A stretch of DNA of 64,000 nt. It comes from Amorphophallus konjac. Its lineage: Eukaryota > Streptophyta > Magnoliopsida > Alismatales > Araceae. The position numbers and the translations under genes were made by a program. The stretch lies in contig CM040128.1 of NCBI GenBank assembly GCA_022559845.1, positions 175,142,413 through 175,206,412 of the forward strand. Direction: 5' to 3'. The notes beneath the pieces were generated by a model. It had not been told where the DNA came from, did no database searches, and saw only the letters and a list, made by a program, of their open reading frames with translations. This document shows positions 23,401 to 35,043 of this stretch, piece by piece. The first letter of the stretch is position 1. Every line of letters begins with the position of its first letter.

Positions 23401-23633
23401 CAGGGAAATAGCGCTCAAGATAGGGGTGCCCTTCAGGTAATTGGCGCCCCCTTGAGGGGTCTTCAATTCACCAATTGGCGCCCAATTGAGGGGTCTTCAA
23501 TTAATGAAATGGCGCCTTAAGAGGAGGTGCTATTCATCTTTGGGCCATTTGTTATATGGTTTAAGTGTAAGGCCCATTTGGTATAAATATATATATAAAT
23601 GATTTTAAGTATATATGAGTTGGGCCTTGAACA
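20444..23633 (-). repeat. Tekay-2 5' LTR
   Basis: On the minus strand it ends ...CGGGACGTGACA at 20444. I place the start at TGTTCAAGGCCC (23633) because Athila coding homology begins soon after and the resulting 3,190 bp is close to the Tekay-1 LTR length (3,205); this end is tentative. The sequence has several GGCGCC-bearing short repeats (about 22180-22400 and 23410-23520). I see no coding sequence in it. Confidence 0.6.
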
Positions 23634-23669
23634 TTCGTTTAGTTTTTAATCCATTTAGACTTTCATTCC

Positions 23670-24635
23670 TTCAATTTACCAGGGTTGCTACAGACATGAT
23701 GCCATTAAATCCCATCCTTGTGGTTGAAATCATTGATGTTTGGGGGATTGATTTCATGGGTCCATTCCCACCATCCTTTGGACATGAGTACATATTGGTG
23801 GCTGTTGATTATGTCTCCAAATGGATTGAGACAGTATCCACTAGAACCAATGATCATAAAGTGGTTATTAAGTTATTCCAAAAAAATATATTTTCAAGGT
23901 TCGGGTTCCAAAAGAGCAATAATCAGTGATGTGGGTAGCCATTTCACCAACTCCCATTTCAAAACCTTGCTTAGAAAATATGGGATCAATCACAAGGTAG
24001 CCACGTCTTACCATCCTCAAACAAGTGGGCAAGTGGAAGTCTCTAATAGAGATATCAAGAACATTCTACAGAAAACAGTCAGGCCTGATAGAAAGGATTG
24101 GTCAGAGTGACTGGATGATGCTCTATGGGCTTATAGGACAGCCTACAAGACCCCCATTGGGATGTCACTATTTAGGTTGATCTACGAGAAAGCATGTCAC
24201 CTTCTGGTGGAATCGGAACACAAAGCATATTGAGCTGTAAAGCAATTCAATTTGGACTTGGCCCAAGCAAGAGAAAATCATGCATTACAATTGAATGAGT
24301 TATATGAGTTACGGAGAGAATCTTATGAAAATTCTAAGATTTACAAGGCCAAAATGAAATCTTTTCATGACAAATACATCTCTCGAAAAACTTTTGAGCC
24401 TAACCAAAGAGTTTGGTTGTTCAACTCTAGGCTTAAACTTTTTCCTAGAAAGCTTAGATCTAGGTGGGATGGTCCTTTCATAGTGCATTCAGTATCCCCC
24501 CATGGTACATTTGAAATTCTTGATCCTAATAGTGGGAATATTTTTAAAGTAAATGGCCAAAGACTCAAACCTTATATTGAGGGAATTTCAGTTGACATAA
24601 ACATTGATGAGGTGCACTTCACAAACTCACTATGA
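23670..24635 (+). pseudogene. Athila-1 integrase remnant
   Basis: End of the zinc finger region, then the catalytic core with [11 protein letters not shown] and [31 protein letters not shown], and the C-terminal part to SL and stop at 24633-24635. One frameshift near 23900 separates the first and second catalytic aspartates. TGA stops near 24108 and 24231 stand where relatives have Trp (TGG), G-to-A changes. The second catalytic position reads ISDVG with Asp kept. Enzyme would join element DNA into the host genome; inactive here. Confidence 0.85.
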
Positions 24636-25775
24636 GCTACATTGCGTTTGGCTGAAGACGTTAAATTTAGCGCTTCTTGGGAGGCAACCCAAGTTTTTCT
24701 TGTGTTTGTGTTTTTATTTTGCAGGTTTGAATAAAGGATAAGTTTGGGGGAGAGAGCTGATTGCTTACTCTGTTGCTCAGATTTTCAAAGCCAAGTACTG
24801 CCTCTCATTCCAGCAAGGATGCCCGTCGAAGTTCACTTCTGTCAAGTTGTCCCGTTCTTTCCTGAAAGTATCATGTTTACATTGTTCATTATTCCATATT
24901 GTTCATGTCATTAAGGACAATGTCATTTAAGTTGGGAGGGACGGAAATCATGTTATCTTATATTCGCATAAATTTTTTTTTCCAAACCAACCCATCTGAA
25001 TTTTCATGCTTCATGCTCTCATGAAAGAAAATCTAGAATAGAAGAGATAATGGAGAGGGATGATGGAGATTATTTTGTGGATTAGCCAAGAGAAACTGAC
25101 TTAGAATCTTCTAAAAGTCCATTAGCACTGATAAAAAGAATATCACTTACACACTAATGAAGCAAGTGGACAAGCCTTCTGATATTTAAGTGTGGTGTCT
25201 GATAATTTATAGTTTTCATTGAAGAAATCTTTTTTAAAAAAGCTACATGCCAAATCAAGTGTGAAAATCACACCATGAAAAAAAAGAAAACAGAAAAAAA
25301 GAAAAAGAAAAATCATAGAAAATGCCCTGGATCTTAGTAACCGGGCATGCTTCTCCTAAGGCAAGAGATGAGGTTCGCGTAAAATGATGAAGGGATGTGC
25401 AGCACCATGTGTTTGAAAAAGAAAAAAAATGAAATAAGGCAGAGTGAAAGCTACCAGTCTCATTGTTCCAAACTGAAAATTGTAGAATTGAATGACACCT
25501 ATCTAGAATAGCAATATGAGGGATGCAATTGTCTGGCTGTGGATTTAGAATGCACGAGCACAAGTGCTATTGAACTTTGGGTGCATTCTCAGTTATGTCT
25601 ATTACTATCTCATTTGCGGCTAGTATGCTTAAATTCATCCAGAAATCCTGTCCCTAAGTCAATTCTATGAAAGATGATCTGGTAATGAGACCTGAATATT
25701 TTAAAAAACTCTTGTTGGTCCTAAATTTTTAATTATTTGCATTGCTAAGGGACTAGCAATGAGTAAGTTAGGGGG
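24636..25775 (+). other. Athila-1 3' untranslated region with polypurine tract
   Basis: About 1.1 kb between the end of pol and the LTR. No believable ORF on either strand. In many Athila elements an extra env-like ORF sits here; I see none. It ends in the purine-rich GAGTAAGTTAGGGGG (25761-25775), the likely plus-strand primer site. Confidence 0.7.
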
Positions 25776-26115
25776 TGTGATAAGTGTGTATTTTTAGGAG
25801 TTAATTTATGATATCCACACTTTTTATGAGCTTTAATATTAATAATCATGCACTTATCACACTTGATCTTAATTTTGGATCAAAATACTTAGTTTGATGA
25901 AAATAATTATAATTTAAGCAATAAATATGTTATTTTACAAGTACTCGGTCAATATGAAGAAGACGACCAGCGATTTACCAAATTTTACAACAATAAATGG
26001 GCCAAAGCCTTTTCACACATCCAAAACGCCATGACCGACCAAGCCCAATCTTAGTTCAAATAAAAAAGAAAAAGAGAAAAACTAATAATTGGTTATTCAA
26101 TGATATAATGGATAA

Positions 26116-27018
26116 ATATGTGAGGAGGGTAAATCTGGTTTGACCCAGAAACGGCCCACGCACGCGCGGCCCATCGAGGTTTAGACGCGCTAGGCCCAAG
26201 CAAGGAGCGGACATACATGTTCGGCCCAATAAGGAGATGACCGGCCCAACAAGGCATCGGATTCCACGACCCCGATGAAGCTGGCCCAAGCGCAGTTATC
26301 ATCGGAGGACACTCCGACGACCGACCGTTGCCCCCACGACGTCGGCCTTGACCCCATAACGGGCAAGCACGCTTTGAGTGCCATAAGACTCGCCCAGGGA
26401 CCGACCGACGCCGGGGCTATCGCCCTCCAATGGGAAACTCCCGCCAACATAGCGGGGAACGTTACTCCAACTAAATGGACCCTTCCCTATCAAGGGATGA
26501 GGCCCTCGCTCTAGGACAACCCATATAAAAGGGACCTCGACAGTAGAGAAGAGCACGGTAGATTCTTCTAGTAAAAACACTACGCTACTACGCAAGAGGA
26601 TACTCTTGCCCCAGAGCTTCCTACTGAGAAGAGAACAACTCGACTAGCAACCACGACGAGAGGAACATCCGGCATATCCAGAGAGTTTCTCCCTCTTGTG
26701 CGGCCTTACCACCCAGCGAGCACTCTCCGAGAGCCCATTGGGAGGGGCGAGCAAGCGTGCAGAGGATCTACTCGCCTCCTGGATCGACGACTACGGCCCC
26801 TACTTCCCTGTCACCTCACTCTTCTCTATTGCTCATTAATCCCTTGCTGACTTAAGCATCGGAGGGTTGTCCCCTGGGGTAACACTCGGGACTCCTTCTG
26901 ACGCCCTTCTGGTTTCTTGGTGTATGCAGGCTTTCACGGGCGTGAGATGACTTTCCCAACAAATAAATAGAGAAGGTGGTACGTGGCCTAGGAACCATTT
27001 TCCCGCCGCTACAATATG
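26116..27018 (+). mobile_element. Solo LTR inserted in the Athila LTR
   Basis: TGAGGAGGG (26121) to GCTACA (27013), 893 bp, flanked by the 5 bp direct repeat ATATG (26116-26120 and 27014-27018). It is much more GC-rich than the surrounding LTR and has its own TATA (26524-26531), then a CTTAAGCATCGGAGGGT segment near 26850, a phrase common in Tat-type LTRs. No internal region follows, so it is a solo LTR left by LTR-LTR recombination. The target is AT-repetitive, so the 5 bp match alone is modest evidence. Confidence 0.7.
26524..26531 (+). promoter_or_regulatory. TATA box of solo LTR
   Basis: TATAAAAG, about 400 bp into the solo LTR, followed by A/C-rich leader sequence; position fits an LTR promoter. 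Confidence 0.5.
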
Positions 27019-27020
27019 TA

Positions 27021-27023
<3 letters not shown>

Positions 27024-27078
<55 letters not shown>

Positions 27079-27150
27079 TTTATATTATATAGACATTATA
27101 TATATATACATACATTATATATATACATATATATATATATATACATGATA
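27024..27150. repeat. (TA)n microsatellite
   Basis: Pure TA run 27024-27075 followed by interrupted TA/CATA sequence to about 27150, directly right of the solo LTR's target duplication. Confidence 0.95.
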
Positions 27151-27816
27151 TATAGTATGCAAATGGCCCTTCACGTCTTCATGTAAGGCTTCTTAACGTA
27201 ACAAAGAGAAAGCATGCATGTGGCAACGTGGGCTCCTCAAAGGCTGGGTGGCTGGAGGCTACAACGTAGCAACAGCCATGCAATGCATGGCAACGCGGAG
27301 GCTTCAACAGGACGTGAAGTGGAGGCGAGTCAGCCTTCTCAGGCCAACACGCGGACAGCTGGTGCGGTCAATGCGCGAACAGGATGCAAGGCGGCCTCTC
27401 TTCACGCTGGATGGCTCATGCAGGGCTCTTCACGTGGCGGGCCATGCAAGTTGGCAGGGCGGCCTCTCTCCACTAGGCTTCTGCTAGCAAAGGCGGCCTT
27501 CAGCTTCATGTGGCGGGCATACATGGGCACACCATAGAGAAAGTGGCAGGTTGGGCTTCAACGTCAACTGGCAGGGGCGTTCACGTGTCGGCACGGTCGA
27601 CAAGGCTAAAAGCCAAGGCAGGCTCATGAACGCAGCACAGGAGATGGTGGGCGAGCGGCCAAACGCATACGCGGTCAGCACTGTGAATGCAGAAGGTAGT
27701 AGCATGCATGGCGGCTAGTGGCTTCATATCGAAGGCAGGCGCCACAGAGAAGAGAGCATAGAGAGAAAGAAGATGATGGGGTTTGGTGTTCACATAAAAT
27801 AGTGTGGGTTTTGGAG

Positions 27817-27827
27817 CCTATAAAAGG
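27817..27827 (+). promoter_or_regulatory. TATA box of Athila LTR
   Basis: CCTATAAAAGG, about 610 bp before the LTR end, after a GC-rich U3; probable promoter. Confidence 0.55.
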
Positions 27828-28439
27828 AGGGAATGGGGTGTGGTTGGAGTTGGTTTTTAGAATGCATTTGGAGTTCTTCTTTTGTTGTTTTTAGTTCTTG
27901 AGAGAGTTTGTTGGAGTTGTTTTGAGAGTTGTAGGAAGGAGGAGAGAGAGGGGGGGCAAGGGTCCCTTCATGCTACAATCTCTTTCACTCTTAGTGTTCT
28001 TTTAAATTTCTTCCTTTGTCTCTTGCAATATTTCTTCTGTTAGATTGTGTTAGTTGTTTTGTCTACGATTTAATTTTTCTTGCTATGCAATTATAATCTT
28101 GCCTCTTAAGTTTAGTGGAATTGATATTGTTGCTTTTATTATTATTTTTTGTTTCATCTGTTTATTTATTTTTCTGGTTCAAAGTTTGGTGATTGTGTTA
28201 GTTTTCATCGTTCCTTCACTTTATTTAATTAATCTTAATCTCTCAATTTCAATATCAAGATTTCAATTCAATTCTCACGCTTTTCAAACTTAAAAACTCA
28301 AGGTCTTCAACTTTAAAATCTAAACCTCTCTGTGGATTCGACTCGGTCTCACCACTTAACTATTCTATTTACTTTGTGGGCCAGATATTTAAATTTGGTA
28401 GCGGGCGTATTAACGACGTGCGTTTTCCCGCCATCACCA

Positions 28440-30286
28440 ACCAAGTGTGCCTTGCATCATTGAACCCCCTTTTTATTCTTCTTTTTCTTCAAGGCACTCT
28501 TGCAAAAAAATAGATCCTCATTTGAAGTTCTTAGGTACCCAATATCTCTTGGGTCCTTGAGGATTAGTCGCACCTTCGGCAGGTGTTTTCCAAAATTTCC
28601 AGGTATTGTAATCATCAAAATTCATCAAGAAACAATCATGCATTGTATGACTAGAAATACCACAGTAATTACAGCAAACAGTGGACTTCACATTTTTCTG
28701 AAATGGAAAAGTAGTGAATTTCTGTGTGTAGGCAGGGAATTTATTACTTTGATCATGAAGTTTATTTTTCCCTCTTCTTTGCCAACAGTTCTTGACTATA
28801 TGGCCAATTTTCCCACACATAAAGCATTGAATCTTTGTTTGCCTAACTACATGGTTTTCAACATGAATGTTTTTCTTATTGCAAATCTCCTTGAGTTTTT
28901 GAAACCATTCTTTTTGCTGCATGTTGTCAAATCATCACACTTCATAACAGAACAATCATGCATCATATGACCATCCCTACCACAGTAAAAACATGAAGTT
29001 CTAACTTCCTTTCTGGGTGCATGTTCATGTGTAGTAGAGTTGTGTTTGGCATGCACAGGGGTACTAGCAGCACTAGTTTGAGATTTCATGTGCATAGTAT
29101 TCTTTTTCTCAGATAGGATTTTAAGAGTTTTTAATTGTTGAATAGGAGGAAGTTTCTTAGTTGTGCCAGGAATATCTGAAGCATGAACAAATGAAGTATG
29201 TAATTTATTTTTAAATTGTTTCTTGTTCACTGGGCTATAGCCATGCCCTTCCTTTTGGAAGTTAACCCTAACTCCTAGAAGTTTATCCAAATTTTCTTTC
29301 CCTTCAACAAACCTTGACAGGGAATCATTCAGATCATGGATTTCAGATTCAAGGGTTGTTATGTGAAGTTTATAGCTTGCTATGTCGGCTTCACAAGAAA
29401 CAACTTGTTGATTCAATATGCCATTCATACTTTTGAATCTTTCAATTTCCTATTTTAAATATAGTACATTTTCAGATTCATTTACATGCAGTGTGCATTT
29501 TCCTTTTTCAAGAGCCATGAGTCTCTCAGACATGGCACTATTTAATTCCTTCATTTTTTTCATTTCCTTTACAAGTTTTTCATTCTATATTAATTCTTTG
29601 ACTAGAATTTGATCATCTTCTATAGAGCTTAGTTTTTCCTTGAGGGATTTTTCTATTTGTTGAAGTTCAGAAATGCTGGTTAGAAGCTCTTTATTTTCAT
29701 TTCTCAATGAAGCAATTTGCTCTTTATGAACTTCAACATCAAAAGAAAAAGACTCATTTAATTCCACAAGTTGTGAGCATTTTTCATAGGGGGAATTACT
29801 GGTATTCTGTTCAATTTCCTTTCTTAATTTTCTATTTTCAGATTTCATTTTCTTGTAATTCCTTAACAGTTCATCGTAAGCTTCTATCAAGTCCTCAATG
29901 GAGATTTCATCAGATTCAGAAGTTACCTCTTCATTCCCCCTGCTGAAGTGATCACTGCTTTTGGCCATCATGCACTTGTGATTCTCCTTCTCTTCATGGA
30001 TTGTGAGTAACCAATCCAATATCTCCTTGGCTGAACTGCAATTTGAAACATAAGGAAACATATTAGGGTCCACTGTTGCCTTGAGTATATTCAGAACTAT
30101 GAGATTCTCACGGTTCTTCAGTTGGTCCTCATCAGACCACATGGTCTTATCTAGAGGCCGTTCATGTGGCCCATGGGAGATTAGACTCCATAGACCTGGA
30201 TCAATTGCAATAATAATACTACACAACTTACCTAACCAAGTGGTAAAATTAAAACCAACAAAGACAGGCAAGGACATCATTGACAC
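28440..30286 (-). pseudogene. gag: SIRE-1 gag with coiled coil and three zinc knuckles
   Basis: Minus-strand Ty1/copia gag. The N-terminal part (30286 down) has FxGxNFTTW and the DPxLWxxI type segment; a long coiled coil follows (about 29880-29300), then zinc knuckles CFYCGRDGHMMHDC (about 28990), CFMCGKIGHIVKNC (about 28820) and CNYCGISSHTMHDC (about 28640), and the WVPK segment that precedes protease in copia gags. The first 1,440 bases share one frame with two TAG stops (near 29587 and 29447), at probable CAG codons; a frameshift near 28920 precedes the second knuckle, and more stops follow. Pol is missing because Athila-1 enters at 28439. Long coiled-coil gag suggests the SIRE/Maximus lineage. 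Confidence 0.82.
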
Positions 30287-30377
30287 TTACTTGGGGAAGG
30301 TATCCATAACTGTAAGCGCATCAGGACACCAAGATTTTTCTACAGATTGTTAGATCTATATATTTTAGAAAAGCCTC

Positions 30378-30389
30378 ACTCTGATACCA
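30378..30389 (-). other. SIRE-1 primer binding site (tRNA-iMet)
   Basis: TGGTATCAGAGT on the minus strand, two bases after the LTR end CCCAACA. The last base differs from the usual C. Confidence 0.85.
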
Positions 30390-30391
30390 AT

Positions 30392-33300
30392 TGTTGGGTG
30401 TGCAATTAGATCTAGAGGGGGGGGTGAATAGATCCTATGGCAAAACTATCTCGAATTTGAAACTGATTTGAAACTTATAAACTAAGTACCACTCTAACTA
30501 ATGCTGCCAATGATATGTATGCAATAAGAATTATTCTAGACAGATAGATATCCAAACGTGTTTAGACATTAAAGCATTAATACTGAATGTAAGATGATTT
30601 AGTTAGAACCTAATTTATCCACACATCAGATTCATAAGCTATCTGAACAAACGAGTGCTGAACTGAACTTACCAAGTAGACATCTTTATGAGCACACCAT
30701 CCTGTAAACGGGTGAAAAAGATAAGGAACAATCACACAAAGAACAACCCACTGCACATAGGATTTTAAGGTGGTTCAGTCTGCATCTTGCAGACCTACGT
30801 CCACTCCTCACTCAACAAAGTGAGGCTTCCCTTGCACAAAGCAAGATCGTGGAGAAACCTCCACTACAAAACCGTTGCCTAACAGCTTGCCTAGAGGAAC
30901 AAATCCTCACACCGACACTGATCACTCAGTGTGAAACATGTGCAGCCAATGCTATGCATAACCTGATCGTGCAACCACACAATCAGACTAGAGGAACAAA
31001 TCCTCTGCTATTCTGGTCATCCAGAACCAAAACCTGCACAGTGGAGTTCTGTGCAAACTACCTCACCGTACACCAAGTACGGTCAGGCACAAAACTAGAA
31101 ATGATATGAATGTTGTAACCAAGAAAGATAAAAATGCAATCAAACCAGAAGCAAACTAATAACAGCGAAACCAAGGGATAGATGAGAATTCAGGTTGCTT
31201 CTGATGAAGACACTTCCACTGGAAAAACCAGTCTTCAAAATTTCTTCTCAAGCCTTCTCTTGATCAGCACGAACTGGATGCTTGATCTCAGCTTTTCTCT
31301 CATTCTGTCTTATTTGATTCTTCTCCTTTTCTGATCTTTAATATTCCTTTCCCTAGGATAAGCTCTTTTGGAGTTCCTGGAGAGATTTTGCTCGCCTTGA
31401 CCTTCTGAAGGAGGTGACTGCGGTATATCTATGTGTCCAGGTATAACCTAGATCCCACCACAGCTAGAAGAAGCTGATCTGGACTGTGTAGACCTCTGGG
31501 GGTCTCCCAGATCCGTGGTAATAGTATAAGAGAAGAAAACCACAGAGTCCTCTTCGAAGGAGGTCATTCAAAGGACCTTGCAGATGAAGACTGGGTAGTC
31601 ATGTGTTTCTAGGACTCTTTCAGATTAATCCATATCTGAAATAAATTATTCTCCTTCAAAACCACTTTAGAGATGGTATCACGTGGTCTTGGATTGCATG
31701 CCATGCATGGAAGATGGCAACCACGTGAGTAACTTAGTCAATCCACGTGTTTATTCTCCTTCTGTAAATGTCAGCGGACTTGAGCAGTACAGTCTACTGA
31801 ACAATGCAAATATGAGCAGGGTTCTCTCGCACGGTCTGTTGATTTCTGCCAGACACAGTCTACCTTCTCATATGCATTTCCACAAACAGTCACTAAGAAG
31901 ATAGATTGACTGTATTTTCTTGATCATACTTTCCCACCTTGGTACTCATTGTTGCTCAACCAATTGTAATTAAGCTTCCTTCAATTTGGTTGACAGTAGG
32001 TAGAGTTCTGGCTTCTTCATCTTACTGTTGCTACTGTTGAACAGTGCAGTCTGGAGTTAGCAGGTTGCTGCTGGACACTGTTGCGTCGACCTGTCCAACT
32101 ATCAACTGTGTTGAGTTGTGTGGGCTACTGAAGACTGTTGCGTCGACGCACGGGGTTGTTGTGTCGACTCACTTAACTTGACATTGAGTTTACTGAACTG
32201 CATGACTGTATGGCTGACTGAGCTCATTTGCTGACACTGCCATTGTAGCACCTTGCTGAAGGTTGCTGGGCTTGCTGAAGGGCATAAACTGTATGGCTGA
32301 ATGAGTACACCTGCTTTATGTCTGCTGACATAGCTGCTGGGCACATCTGTAGACATAGCTGCTAGAGACATCTGTAGACTTAGCTGCTGCTATAGCTTGC
32401 TGAAAGTTGTAAGCTTGAATGTACTCAACTAATTTTGATGACTTGCATAGGCCTTGGCCTTGCTCCAGGACTTCATGGGACATCTACTAGGCTTGAACTA
32501 CTGTCATCTGCAGTCATAGGACTATTGTAGTTGACAGTTGGCATTTCATCAAACACATTGCTTTTGGTCTTCATTTGACTGAGTTCTTCACCCACATTGG
32601 CTGGAGGCCATGGGAACAACAACTTAATCATATATAGAGTTGAAACACACTCTTTAGAATCTCACTTGAATGAAATCAGCTGAGTTGATGTGCTATTGCA
32701 CAAGGTCGACTGATTTTACAGACTATGTCGACATAAGCCCAGTTCAGTTGACTGACATCCTGTTAGGTCGACTGATATGGTTTTTCAGCATATCTGCCTT
32801 GGTGGTCTGCACCATTTAACTCCATCCTTTTCACAGCATATCCAAAGGTCCTAACTAACTTCAATAAGCCTTGATATGATGATACATGAATGTAGAGGCT
32901 TCAACTGATTTCCTCATATTAGATTCTTGAATGCAAAGGCTTTATGTCATTTGAATTCTACTGGCAGTCAGACTGAATCTGCTGCTGCAAAGACAAGTCT
33001 GTGGACTTGTGTGACACTTCTATTCACTAAATTTTCCATAATTTGCACATTGTTCAATCAACCTAAAATATGAATAGATTAAGAGATTTTATAGCTGAAC
33101 TGGACTACACTTATCACCTTCTGGATTGAACTTAGGCTTTTGCATTTCTATAGAACTGAAGGCCCAGCTTGCTATTCATGCATCAAGCTAAACTCTGAAA
33201 CTCTAATAACATGAGTTCTGTAGGGAATTCTGACTTGATTGAATGTAGAAGCTGGATTGAATTCCAGTAGCTTGTTGATTTGCATCAGACTCAGTTGACT

Positions 33301-33507
33301 TGAGTTATGTATAAAAAATAGACCAGGTTGTTCTTCTGACGACGGAGTATTTAGAGATATAGTTGAGCTGTTATGACTTGGTTGGCTGAACCTGAGTCAA
33401 CATTTTCTTTTCACACAATTCAAAGGTGTTTAGTGGACATCATTAATAATCATGTAGACTCACCAATGAGTCATAGTTTGTCATCATCAAAACCCAGGGA
33501 CATAACA
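30392..33507 (-). repeat. SIRE-1 5' LTR
   Basis: 3,116 bp on the minus strand, beginning TGTTATGTCCCTGGG and ending CACCCAACA (TGTT/AACA ends). The start phrase with GATGATGACAAAC nearby and the GGTTCAGTCTGCATCTTGCAG segment (plus, 30773 on) are usual for SIRE-type LTRs. Internal T/G-rich stretch 32040-32420 has several loose CTGCTGxxxA repeats. No coding sequence recognised. Confidence 0.82.
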
Positions 33508-34759
33508 CCTTGTTCTTAGTCGATCGACTTTTGATAGTAGACGCCAGTCGACAGCTACCTCTATATAGCGGTCATCATCGAACTGCATTCTGTCAAAATT
33601 TCCTCAGCCTGAGGTTTGACCAAAAGGGTTGATTGTGTTCTGTTCTCAGATGATCTTCTGACTGTCTAGAACCTAAACTTTATTCATCATGTCATTAATT
33701 AACTATGAACTTTAATAAGATGTCGTTATGCTGCCGAATTACTTTCGTAGCACAATGTCCTATATAATTCGTTCGTGACCTCTCAATTCTCAATGTTCAA
33801 GTGCATTCTTACCTTGTTTACTATCACCCTAAAGGCATTATTAAATTTGATATTCTTGGCCGAACCTTATTTCTCCTGGAAGTAGCTTCATTTATAACTT
33901 GAAGATGTAAGGGCGGGCACGGACGATGTCGAAGGGCTCTAGCCTAGTCCCTCGACAGACGGCCAGAAATATACTATTAACCATGGGGTATAATAATTAC
34001 TGGCGTCGCATTGCGCCGGGTATACTTTTTTTTATAAACTGGCAAAATCCACGAGGATAATTCTTGAAATTTACATGCTTGCTTGAAAGTACATTCTCGT
34101 TACATGACATTCTTGTGCATAGCCTTCTAAGGTTATGAAAGTACATTCTCGTGATATTACATGCTTGATTGAAAGGCCAAATGATATTCTTGCTAGATCA
34201 TGATCATATATTCTTACAAATTATATCGTTCTTTACATTCTTATCTTGTTACTTATTACTATGGTTTTTTTCCCATGTTTTGTCGCACTCTCGTTATATT
34301 ATCTTTTAGAGCTAAGATGTTAATCATGTAAACTTATCATCATGTTGATACGAAGATACCTACTGGGTGAGTGCCCTCATTCCCTACTTTATCCAATCTT
34401 TTCAAGAAGTTCTAGTGGCTCGAAGTCGGATTATGCAAGTGGTGATTCTGGGAGTGAATGAAGTTCAAGAGAAGACCTAGAAAGTTAGAGTGTCTTGACT
34501 CCATTTTGTGAATTTAGAAATCATGTCAATGCAATTTCTATTTTCTTGAGTCTAGTGAGTCATATGTCAAGAAAGTCAACGTTAGTTGTAACTTTGATTA
34601 TTTGATCAATAAAGTTGAATTTTTTGTCATATGATATTGCGTACATTACTATGTTGAATGTATGTGGCGCTCTGATTGTCTTGCTAGCACGAGACTTACT
34701 TTGCCAGCTGTTCATGTTCCCGAGTTGTTTCTGCTGTATATATTTCTCGGGGTGTGACA
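33508..34759 (+). repeat. Tekay-3 5' LTR, 3' part
   Basis: LTR remnant ending GGGGTGTGACA at 34759, cut on the left by SIRE-1. The primer site follows. The end and downstream phrases match Tekay-1 (TGACA, spacer, TGGTATCAGAGCCTAGG). About 1.25 kb of an expected 3 kb LTR is present here; the rest should lie beyond the nest. Confidence 0.7.
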
Positions 34760-34766
34760 ATTAAGG

Positions 34767-34778
34767 TGGTATCAGAGC
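34767..34778 (+). other. Tekay-3 primer binding site (tRNA-iMet)
   Basis: TGGTATCAGAGC seven bases after the LTR end, same geometry as Tekay-1. Confidence 0.88.
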
Positions 34779-35043
34779 CTAGGCTTATTAAGTCCTATGA
34801 AAATGTCAAGTCTTAGGATACCCAGGTGAGATTAAGTCCTATGAAAATAAATGTCAAGGCTTATTAAGTCCAAGGTTCTAAGGATTTCCCAACCTATGAA
34901 CTAGGGAGGATTTATTTTCCAAACCCAGGTGAGATTGGGTGGAGCACAGTTTAAGATAGTTAGTTAGTCATGAGAGTAATTAAACCTCGTGAATTTTAGG
35001 AAAATGACAAACTGTTTATTTTATCAGGCAGCTTACTTTCCCA

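Larger units (their letters stand above)
23634..28439 (+). mobile_element. Athila-1: 3' part of a Ty3/gypsy Athila element
   Basis: Integrase remnant (from about 23670), long 3' non-coding region, polypurine tract and complete 3' LTR of an Athila-type element. The 5' part is missing where Tekay-2 inserted, probably lying left of the window. Its right end abuts SIRE-1 gag, so it inserted into SIRE-1. The post-pol sequence AGCGCTTCTTGGGAGGCAAC and the AAGTTTGGGGG run at about 24670-24750 are typical of Athila. Confidence 0.8.
25776..28439 (+). repeat. Athila-1 3' LTR
   Basis: Begins TGTGATAAGTGTG directly after the purine tract and ends near CCCGCCATCA(CCA), 28436-28439; the exact end is uncertain by three bases. 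It includes the GTGGATTCGACTCGGTCTCACC segment's equivalent at about 28330 that is usual near the end of Athila LTRs. Length about 2,660 bp, of which about 900 bp is an inserted solo LTR. TATA at 27817-27827. Sequence 27170-27780 is GC-rich U3 with no coding support. Confidence 0.75.
28440..33507 (-). mobile_element. SIRE-1: 5' LTR and gag of a Ty1/copia element
   Basis: 5' LTR 30392-33507, primer site 30378-30389, gag to 28440. The LTR start at 33507 abuts Tekay-3 LTR sequence and the gag is cut by the Athila-1 LTR end, so this element sits between them in the nest. Candidate target duplication is CCTTG (33508-33512); its partner is out of the window. Confidence 0.8.

Noticed and set aside
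24636..25775. Env-like ORF expected in some Athila elements
   Set aside because: No open frame of useful length with signal peptide or membrane segments on the plus strand here.
27200..27800. Possible host exon in GC-rich DNA
   Set aside because: Frames differ on each strand, no family features, and the stretch lies in the U3 of the Athila LTR just before its TATA box.
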